From Monoraphidium neglectum (lineage: Eukaryota > Chlorophyta > Chlorophyceae > Sphaeropleales > Selenastraceae), in the NCBI RefSeq assembly GCF_000611645.1, contig NW_014011474.1, forward strand, positions 1 to 10,270: 10,270 nucleotides of DNA. The letters run 5' to 3'. The notes beneath the pieces were generated by a model. That model was given only the letters and a program-made list of their open reading frames with translations, searched no databases and was not told where the DNA came from. Shown one piece after another: positions 1 to 7,045 of the stretch. Positions within the stretch are counted from its first letter, which is position 1, and each line of letters opens with the position of its first letter. Made by a program: the position numbers and the translations under genes.

Positions 1-1127
1 CCCCCGCCCGCCGCGGCGTCGCCGCCACCGCCCTCCCGCAGGAGCCGCCGCGCCGCGGCCACCGCGCCGCGCTGCTCCTGCTGGTGCAGCTTGGCCGACG
101 CCCAGAGCGCCCTGACCAGCTCCCTGCTGCCGAACTCGCCTCGCTCCAGCAGCGACGAGACGGCGGAGCGGTACGCGCGCGCCCACGAGCGCCGCGGCAG
201 CACCTGCAGCTTGGCGGCCGCGGAGGCCGCGTCGGCCAGATCGCGCGGCGCGGCCTCGTGCATGCGCTCCTGGAACGAAGCCAGCAGCCGCGCCGCCAGC
301 CGGGCCGCCTGCTGCGGCCGCTGCAGCGACTGCGACGGCCACGGCGGCGACGCTTGCGCGAGCGCTGCTGCAGGGCCTCGAGCGGCGTCCGCGCCCAGGC
401 CCCCGGCGTGGCGGGCGCCGCCGCTGCCGCCTCGCTCCGCACTTGCAAGAGCGGGGGCCCGTTCCTGCTGCTGCTGCTGATGCTGCTGCTGTGGTCGCCG
501 CTGCTGCTGCTGCTGCTCCGCCAGCCGGGCCAGCTTGTGGAGGGCCGCGGCGTAGTGGGCGGCGGTCATGACCGAGGAGTTGGCAGGGTCGTCCACCGTG
601 ACCTGCAGCTGGCGCACGCTGTAGCACACCTGCGTGATCGCGCACATCACCTGCTCAAACCGTCCGTCGGACAGAAGCGCCTGCCCCTCCACCCGTGCCT
701 CCTCCGGCTGCTGGTCCGGCGGCGAAAACTGCGTTTGCTGCGACATGCTCGATGCCTGTCTTGACACGCTGCCTTGCACGTCGTTATGCTGCTGCTGCGA
801 CTGCTGCTGAGGGGGCTCGTGTTCCAGAGCTCCCAGCCACGCCGCCGCCGCCGCTGGGCTCTGGCTCAGGACAGCGGCAGCGGTAGTGGCACCGTTGGCG
901 GTCAGGCCGGCGGGTGTGGTGTCGCCCCTGTCGCGGTGCGCAGCCGCTGCCGGCTGCCGCACCCCCTGGGCGGGCCACAGCTGCTGCTGCTGGTAGCGGT
1001 GGGACTGCTGCTGCTGCGGCTGCCGCTGCTGCCGCTGCTGCTGCTGCTCTTGCTGCCATTGCTGCTGGTTGTCCCGTTGTTGATGAGGCTTTTGCACTTG
1101 CTGCGGCTGTTGCCAGTGCTGACACCA

Positions 1128-1198
<71 letters not shown>

Positions 1199-1466
1199 CC
1201 GACGAGTGCAGATGGCTACTGCCGGTGTGCAGCTCATACGCCTCGCAGGACCGCGCCCAAGGGTGTTGACGCACCGCCGCCGCCGCCGCAGCCGCAGCCG
1301 CCGTGGCAGGACCAGCACCCGCATGCAAGTTGCGAGCAGCGGCCCTGCATGCTGTGTGGGCCTGCAAAGGGCGTGAATGGGGCAGGCGGGACGCGTCTGT
1401 ATGGAGGTGCATGGGATGCGCACAGGCAACATGCGGTCCGCAGCGGTGCAGCGGCAAGCGCAACAT
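1..1466 (-). CDS. OPR/FAST-kinase-like repeat protein with poly-Gln tract, 5' part (gene runs off the left edge)
   Basis: The minus-strand frame stays open from an ATG at 1466 to base 1 (488 codons); the nearest in-frame upstream stop is TAA at 1505-1503. The N-terminus is rich in Arg and His with almost no acidic residues for about 23 residues, which suits an organelle transit peptide. Next come nine Ala (56-64), 23 Gln (91-113), a Gln-rich linker to about 163, a low-complexity Ala/Pro/Gly/Thr stretch and a second Gln patch (about 318-333). Residues 409-460 read DLADAASAAAKL, then LPRRSWARAY, then ELVRALWASAKL. This is the spacing of green-algal OPR repeats (a LxxALWALAKL helix, then PxxxW). 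Residues near 305-317 (AAALHKLARLAE) look like a degenerate copy. OPR proteins bind specific chloroplast or mitochondrial RNAs and control their stability or translation; FAST-kinase/RAP proteins are the close alternative, and the C-terminus is outside the window. Start choice is uncertain: an alternative is ATG 1527 (MPMVYQQ), a GTAAGT donor at 1506 and an acceptor ending at 1362, in phase. Met19 (1412) is a third option. Confidence 0.62.
1131..1196. repeat. (CTG/CAG)22 trinucleotide repeat encoding poly-Gln
   Basis: There are 22 uninterrupted CTG units on the plus strand, read as CAG in the minus-strand gene. One CAA codon follows, giving 23 Gln. More broken CTG/CAG runs lie at about 981-1067 and 465-515 in the same Gln frame. 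The repeat also creates long poly-Leu, poly-Ala and poly-Ser open frames, which are artefacts of the repeat. Confidence 0.97.
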
Positions 1467-1987
1467 GCAGCACGAAAGCAGCACGGCTGTTCGCAGGTCT
1501 ACTTACTTGCTGATATACCATTGGCATGCTGGAGACCCCGGAGTGCCAAGTAAGCCTGCGCGAGTGCGAATGCAGGCGTGATCAGATAGGCCTGCTGGCA
1601 GGACGCAATCTCGTCGAACGCGACCACCCCCGGGAATGTTCGTGCACTTTACCAACCTGGCAACGTTGCCCCATTGCGAGCCACAGTGTCGCAGGCCAAG
1701 AGTGCGCCTGCTGGGCGAGCTGCACGCCCCTCCGCTCCTCCTGAGCATCATCTACACTATACTCTCATCTTTGAGCGGCGTCTCTTGTGGTCGGCGAAAG
1801 GCCGGGAGGTCCCCGGGCACATGCAAAACTCTCCTCTTGCCACACGCGAGATCTCCAGACGCACGGCTGTCGAATACTTTAATGTTCGATGGGGTACTAA
1901 TTGTCGCGACTGCCGGCCTTCCCCACTAGGGCAAACCATGCTGGAATGGCACTGCCTGGCCCACTTCCGTTGTCCCAGTTCAATGTG

Positions 1988-2004
1988 TGCAGCTGCCAGC
2001 TGCA
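1988..2004. repeat. 17-bp inverted repeat (8-bp arms, 1-nt centre)
   Basis: TGCAGCTG and CAGCTGCA are perfect reverse complements around a single C. The repeat lies about 520 bases upstream of the OPR-like start codon. The loop is too short for a good RNA hairpin, so a site for a dimeric DNA-binding protein is more likely if it is functional at all. Both arms contain the CAGCTG E-box-like core. Confidence 0.5.
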
Positions 2005-2588
2005 GCACTCTGGCGTTTTGATCAGCGAGCTTCCACTGGTGCACTTTAAACGTCGAAGCCCATTTTCTGTGATGCTGCAGCGGAAGGAGCCCAGGCCAAG
2101 CGGCTCCGGTGCACTGGCAGCCCTCCCTCTTGACCGCACAGCACTGCTGTTGCCAGGCGAACGAGACATGCGTGTGTTGATGGCTATCCATCCTCAATTC
2201 TCATTTTCTGAGGCCGTGTGTTGTGCACCATGGCAAAGTCCATGGCAAGGGGCCTGACAGACTGGCGCACGCCCTGTTGAGCACCTACCTTGATGTCCTG
2301 ACATGATTCACCGGAGGGCCCGCATGGAGTGCTTAAAGCTTGGTGCTAAAAGGTAATATGAGAGGTGCGGCGTTTACCCATTCTCAAACAAGCAGAGCTA
2401 CATGTGCTGGGCCCATTGTGCCAAGGAACACAGCACTGAGGAGGGTCGAGGCGCACAGTCTTGTGGGGTGTGAGCGCGTTGCACGCACGGCGGAGTGGCG
2501 CCCTCCTTGTATGCGCGGCCCCCTGAAACAGAGGAAGTTCACAAATAAAAACAAGAGTTGCGGCGCGCTTTTCAGTGCTGCATCAGCA

Positions 2589-2613
2589 GTGTTGAATGAT
2601 AAAATCCCACTCC
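2589..2613 (+). repeat. Copy A of a short dispersed repeat
   Basis: GTGTTGAATGAT, then AAAA, then TCCCACTCC. The same 12 and 9 bases occur joined, without the AAAA, at 6324-6344. The two copies sit in the two separate intergenic spacers. Confidence 0.4.
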
Positions 2614-2834
2614 CAGGCGCCCAGGGTCCAATAGCTTGCAGCACGCATTCAGCTCGTACGATCTAATAATGACGGCAGACTGTGGATGCAGGGGGTGGCG
2701 CGCAACAGGCGACCGTAGTGTGGTGTGGCGCTTCAGTAACGAGCTGATGTAGGTGCGGTGCGCGGGCTGGTGGATTTCGCATGGGCGTGGGCGCCTGAGC
2801 GGCACCTCGCGCACGTGCCATCGCAGTTATGAAG

Positions 2835-2858
2835 TGTGCACAGTGCAGTACTGCACTG
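2835..2858. repeat. Overlapping perfect palindromes (8 bp and 18 bp)
   Basis: CAGTGCAGTACTGCACTG at 2841-2858 is its own reverse complement over all 18 bases. It overlaps the 8-base palindrome TGTGCACA at 2835-2842. It lies 260-285 bases beyond the proposed stop of the secreted-protein gene. It could be a protein-binding site or a cruciform/hairpin in the 3' flank; there is no T-tract or coding context to favour one. Confidence 0.55.
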
Positions 2859-3118
2859 CAGGTTGTGTGGGTTGTGCCTTTGATCTTGCTTGTTGTGTTG
2901 GCCTGGTGCAACCGCCGGACTACCCTGCCGTTGGATGCACTGATCTTGTTTGTAGTACGCCACACAGTTTTTCGCCGCTACAACACAATTTACCATACGA
3001 CTATGACGGATGTTGGCGGGCAACTCCCGCCTCTGCATGGCAGGAGCCCCTCTGCAGTGCCACCGCCGCATCACAACGCCGGCAGCGTCGCCCATGCCGG
3101 GGAGAGGTAGGTGTGGGC

Positions 3119-5316
3119 TTACTTGCACTGCGATGGGAAGACAGGACGGCGGGTGGGAGAGCGGACGTCATCCCTTGGTGTCAGGCCATGCTGTTGCAGC
3201 ATTCTGCTGTGCAGGCTCCTCAATCAAACGGCATGGGGGTTCAGACCACCACAACCACCAAACGTGCAAGGTTTGGTGCCGTAACAAATTTGCTTAGTTA
3301 TGCGCCGCAAGCATTAGTGCCTCGGGGCCGTCGCCAACCAGAAACGCTTGGTTTGCGCCCCCCTGTTGATTGTGATTCAGCGATGCAGTAATCTGCGTGA
3401 GGTCGTCCTCACCTGGTAGCCGTACAGCTCGGCCTGGTTGGAGCTGGGGAAGGTGCGGGTGTCGGGGTACCACGTGGCTGCAAGGTGGTGGGATGGTCGG
3501 AGGTGTCAGCATTCTTGGTAGCCCGACATTGATGTGGGGTTAGTGTTGGTTTTGGGGAGGACCACGGTGTTGGCGCCATGGACGAGTTTGGCAATGCAGT
3601 GTGAGTGGTTGGGGTGTTGATGTGCGCTGGAGGGTCGTAGTCAGGATGTTATGAGTCACTCTGATAAGCACGCGCACGCACAGGGCTGCCCAAGCCCCGG
3701 TGGTTCATATGCGTGTATTAAACGTACTCAGCCACCCGTTCTGTGTCCAAGCTACCCTGCCAAAGCGGGCAAGAAGGAGCCCCAGCTTCCATTTGCTTCT
3801 CTCTGCCTGCGCCCCCCTCCCAGCGCAGCGCAGCGCAGCGTGGCGCTGTCCTGCCCCGCCCAACGAGGCTCACGCTTGATGGCGCAGGCGCGCGACACCG
3901 AGCTGAGCTTGCGGATTGGGTTCTTGCGGTCCTGGCCGGCGACGCTGCAGGCGGTCGTCAGCCGCTCCCCCAGCACGGCCCCTGGGGGCGCCTTGAAGTG
4001 CACCGCGCGGTTGCCGGAGAGCTCCGTCACGGGGCGGCCGGTGGCGATGTCGAACGACGTGAGGAAGCCGCGGGTGGGGCTCCAGTACTGGGCGACGATC
4101 TCCTGGCGCTCCACGCCGCCGGCCTTGCCGTAGTAGTACTTGAGTGACGTCACCACGGTCATCGCGCCAAACTGGTCCCCGGGGCGGTCCCGGTAGACGT
4201 TGAAGAGCGCGAGCTGCGCCATGCCCTTGGCGAACGGCGGGGGCGCCAGGGAGCACTTTGAGGTGGTCTCAAAGGCGGGGCCCCAGCGGGGCGGGCTGAG
4301 GCAGGCGGCGCCAAACTTGCCGGGGCCGTTGCGGCCGGCGTTGCCGCTGCCGAACGTGTACGAGTTGAAGGAGTAGGAGCCCAGCCATAGGTTTGAGATG
4401 GTCTGGAGGGTTATGCAGGGGCAGGGGAGCGGATGGGGTGAGCAACAGGACAGGGAGCGGTTGGTGGGTGAGGCCCGGGGGTGGGGGCCGCGAGTGCAGC
4501 CTGGCAGCACATCAGGCAGAGCTGGGGGTGGCCAAAAGATGGTGAGCTTTCAAGCCAACGGCCGCATGGCAAGCGGGGCAGCATGACCTCGTCGGCGGGC
4601 AGCCCAGCAGCGCATTGCTGCCTTGATCCCATGGTGCATGCGCCTCACCTTGTTTGAGTCCTCTGTGAAGTAAAGCTGGTTCAGGGGGTAGGAGCACTTG
4701 CGGCTGGTGCCCGTCGTGACAGCTGGCGTTCAGGGGCAAGTGTATGGGGTGATCGGGTGTGAACCATTGTAGCAGCTCGCACACACTGGAAGTTGACAAC
4801 AGCATGCCAAGGCGCGCCTGCGGCACTGAAGCAGCGACTGGTGAGGCTTGCGCGAAGAGGGACGCGGGTCGTGCTGGTCCTCGCCCCCGGGGTGCGTGGC
4901 TCACCGCCCTTCTTGGTCTTGAAGCGCGCGAGGACGCGCTGCGCGGCGGCGTCACGGCCCGCCTTGTCATTCGAGCCGCCGGGCGCAAACTCGCGGGCGA
5001 CGCGCACGTTCCCCGGCCCATGGTGGATGACCAGGGCGGGGGCCGGCAGGTCGAGGTCGGCGAAGGCAGCGGGGTTTGCGGCGGCGGCGATCTGCTGCGC
5101 CGCCTCCTCGGGGGAGATGAAGAGGGGCTCGTCGTCGCCGTCGGCGTCGTCAGCGCCAGGGGAGGGGGTTTGGTGGGCGAGCTTGGTGGCTGCGGTGGCG
5201 GCGGCGACCGCGGCGTCTGGGAGGGCAGTCGCAGCCTCGCTGGCGGCAGGCGCAGCACCGGCCGCAGTGAGCACCGCAGCGCCGGCGAGCAGGATAAGAA
5301 CGGCGGCAGCCCGCAT
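3119..5316 (-). CDS. Secretory-pathway protein of unrecognised family, about 362 aa, five coding exons
   Basis: Proposed exons: 5316-4905, 4722-4649, 4402-3874, 3477-3413 and 3127-3119. All junctions are GT-AG and the phases agree (1, 0, 1, 0). Residues 1-20 are a clear signal peptide (MRAAAVLILLAGAAVLTAAG), followed by an Ala-rich segment and an acidic patch (GADDADGDDEP, about 54-64). The body has six Cys at about 147, 196, 212, 314, 335 and 361. It is rich in aromatic residues and Gly, for example NLWLGSYSFNSYTFGSGN, then VVTSLKYYYGKAGGVERQ, then QYWSPTRGFLTSFDIATG. I see no transmembrane segment after the signal peptide and no catalytic motif I can name. An even Cys number and the signal peptide suggest a disulfide-bonded extracellular, wall or vacuolar protein. 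The last exon would carry only Cys, Lys and TAA; if intron 4 is not removed, the frame instead adds 12 residues and stops at 3379-3377. Exons 1-4 are firm, exon 5 less so. The gene diverges from the coatomer gene. Confidence 0.8.
3821..3840. repeat. CAGCG pentanucleotide repeat, four copies
   Basis: Four perfect CAGCG units lie inside intron 3 of the secreted-protein gene (intron 3873-3478), about 35 bases inside the donor. It is probably a simple microsatellite. Confidence 0.85.
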
Positions 5317-5570
5317 CCTGGCGCGCTGCCTGCGCAGAAGAGGGGCGGATGGGCGTTCGGGGCTGGAGGGTATGGAGTTGAAGCGGTATGGCGATGCTGC
5401 CTGTGGGTACTGCCACCGCCGTCACCGCCGCTGCTGCTGAACTGCTGCACTGCCGCTGTGGTGGCGAGTGAGGGTGGTCAGCCAAACAGCTCGAGCTGCC
5501 GCCGCAGCCTCGGCTTGGCGGGCTACAACCATGCGTGCACACATCACAGGTTCCTGACACGTTGCGGACA

Positions 5571-5576
5571 TTTATA
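5571..5576 (-). promoter_or_regulatory. TATA box candidate for the secreted-protein gene
   Basis: On the minus strand the bases read TATAAA within TCTATAAATG. It stands 255 bases upstream of the start codon at 5316, which would give a leader of roughly 225 bases with transcription starting about 30 bases downstream. No intron is needed in the leader. The identification rests on sequence match and position only. Confidence 0.45.
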
Positions 5577-6323
5577 GACATTTTTAACGGGCCCCTGTGC
5601 TGCGGCAATGTGGAACCAGCGCACTGCTTGCCTGCGACCCGCTCGAGTCTTGAACGCGCTTATCGGGAGTCCGAGGGGTCCAGCTGAGTCACTTCAGAAT
5701 GTAATAATAAAAGGTTGAAACATCAAGTGGAATGGCACGGCCAATCATCGCCCTACCCTTTGCTGTTCAGCCGCGCGGTGGTTACCAAATACCAATCGGT
5801 GACCGCGAAAAGAAAGACAGTGAGCTTCTTCTTCGCTCTTGTCGTTCATGATCGGCTGTGCGGCTAGTCTACGTCTTGCTGGCTAGCTTTCCCCCTGCGC
5901 GAGCCAAACCTGACTACTGATGCCGTTTCCTGGTACCGCTCAAGCTGCTGAACCTGCTCTTGTGCGCCAGCGGCCGACCACGGACAGCATGCCACATACA
6001 TACAGGCACACCACAATAGGCACGTGCCACGGGCTCATGCCGCAACAATATTCCTGGCAGCAAGGGACTTTTGTCCCGGGTGGACTCTAGGACTCTGCAG
6101 TACTGTGTGCAGACCGCTTTCTATGCTTGACGCTCAATCAAGCTCAGCAGCAGCCGCACGGCAGCTTCTATTACAAGGTGGCAAGGCCACACACAGCTGC
6201 ATTTTCTCTCGTGATGGAGCATGTACGGCACTGTATGCTGGGTTTGCTCAACAAAGGCTTCTATTTATAGGCAAGTGTTTCGGAGCTGCAAGAGGGAGAT
6301 GGAGGTCTGTGCTTGCACTAAAT

Positions 6324-6344
6324 GTGTTGAATGATTCCCACTCC
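6324..6344 (+). repeat. Copy B of a short dispersed repeat
   Basis: GTGTTGAATGAT followed directly by TCCCACTCC. It is shared with 2589-2613, where four A residues separate the two halves. Flanks do not align beyond this by eye. Confidence 0.4.
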
Positions 6345-7045
6345 TGATAGATTAGACAGCACCTATTTCTGACAATGCCTATAACTACCCAGCGACACCT
6401 GCCTAATCGTCAACCCATCCGTATAAGAGAAGGTTCCAGGGTACCCACCGCCCAGGTGTGAGGAGGCGTGCCATTTTTTGGATGTGCTGGGTGTCGGCAC
6501 GGGGGCGTGCGCGCACTTGGTCACATTCGTGAAGGCTGGAGGCACACTGTTGCGCCCCATGATTCTGCTGCCATATGCTGCCCTGGATCGCAACCAGGGC
6601 GTATGGGCGGTCGAATCGACTAGTCAGCCAAGTAACTAGCCTGGTGGCCTAGTGCCATCCTTGTCAGACCAGATGGTGGGACCGTGGCAGGGCACAGACC
6701 CATCACGGACACGAAGCACAGAGTCTTGCCACCACCCTGTCTGTTCCACGTGAATGCCTTCTGTGTTGCACATGCGGTGTTGCGCTTAGTCGTCAGCTGC
6801 TGTGCTGGTACCGCACTCCCTGCACTGGTGCGATGCGCGCGCCGCTATCGACATGGCACCTCTTGAAGACCTCACAGCGATACAATCTGTCACTTCTCGT
6901 TGACTTCACTTTCTGATTGAAGCCTTTAGTAGAAGTCCCCACCTACTGTAGATCGATCAGCCAGTCTGCACTCGCTGCACCAGGAAGGCTAAGGAGAGCG
7001 GGAAAAGGAGCTGGACCTGCCAGGCCTCCGGCCTGAGCCGGCACG

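Larger units (their letters stand above)
1467..3118. other. Gene-poor spacer: 3' flank of the secreted-protein gene and upstream region of the OPR-like gene
   Basis: I see no convincing coding exon in these 1.65 kb. Short frames exist on both strands, but none has recognisable protein signatures or a matched splice pattern. Both flanking genes read leftward, so this stretch should hold the 3' untranslated region of the gene ending at 3119 and the promoter and 5' leader of the gene starting near 1466. A green-algal TGTAA poly(A) signal on the minus strand would appear as TTACA on the plus strand; I did not find one here. The stretch is less GC-rich than the genes and holds a 17-bp inverted repeat (1988-2004), a 9-bp direct repeat CCATGGCAA (2228-2236 and 2240-2248) and an 18-bp palindrome (2841-2858). 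A small first exon of the OPR-like gene (1507-1527) is possible. Confidence 0.55.
5317..7045. other. Divergent intergenic region between the secreted-protein and coatomer genes
   Basis: This 1.73-kb spacer separates two divergently read genes and holds no convincing coding exon or RNA gene. The part near 5316 contains the presumed leader and TATA box of the minus-strand gene. Two CCAAT pentamers on the plus strand (5741-5745 and 5792-5796) lie 165-225 bases upstream of that TATA box. A plus-strand TATTTATA-like stretch occurs near 6262-6270, but it is about 780 bases from the coatomer start codon. Near 5700-5711 the plus strand reads TGTAA followed by AATAAA, with no plus-strand gene ending there. 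The composition is more balanced than in the genes. Longest frames (for example 6024-6347 plus) show no family signature. Confidence 0.55.

Noticed and set aside
1131..1196. Regular short repeats as a CRISPR array
   Set aside because: Uninterrupted trinucleotides without spacers inside a eukaryotic coding frame are a microsatellite.
774..1376. Plus-strand frame rich in poly-Leu, resembling a membrane protein
   Set aside because: It is the CTG repeat read on the opposite strand of the poly-Gln gene; the Leu runs follow the repeat and there is no coherent protein on either side.
902..1513. Poly-Ser (minus), poly-Ala (minus) and poly-Ala (plus) frames across the trinucleotide repeat
   Set aside because: They are other-frame readings of the same repeat. 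Only the minus-strand Gln frame continues into an OPR-like sequence and stays open to the window edge.
2829..3110. Plus-strand frame with a hydrophobic segment (LQVVWVVPLILLVVLAW)
   Set aside because: The frame is short and isolated, with no splice partner and no family signature. It overlaps the palindrome and the 3' end of a minus-strand gene.
4512..5450. 312-codon minus-strand frame overlapping exons 1 and 2 of the secreted-protein gene
   Set aside because: It is a low-complexity Pro/Ser/Arg frame typical of GC-rich shadow reading. The overlapping frame has a signal peptide and phase-consistent splicing.
5700..5711. TGTAA and AATAAA on the plus strand as a poly(A) signal
   Set aside because: No plus-strand gene ends nearby; kept only as a question within the spacer finding.
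6024..6347. 107-codon plus-strand frame in the divergent spacer
   Set aside because: It begins at a GTG, not an ATG, shows no recognisable motif and contains the dispersed repeat near its end.
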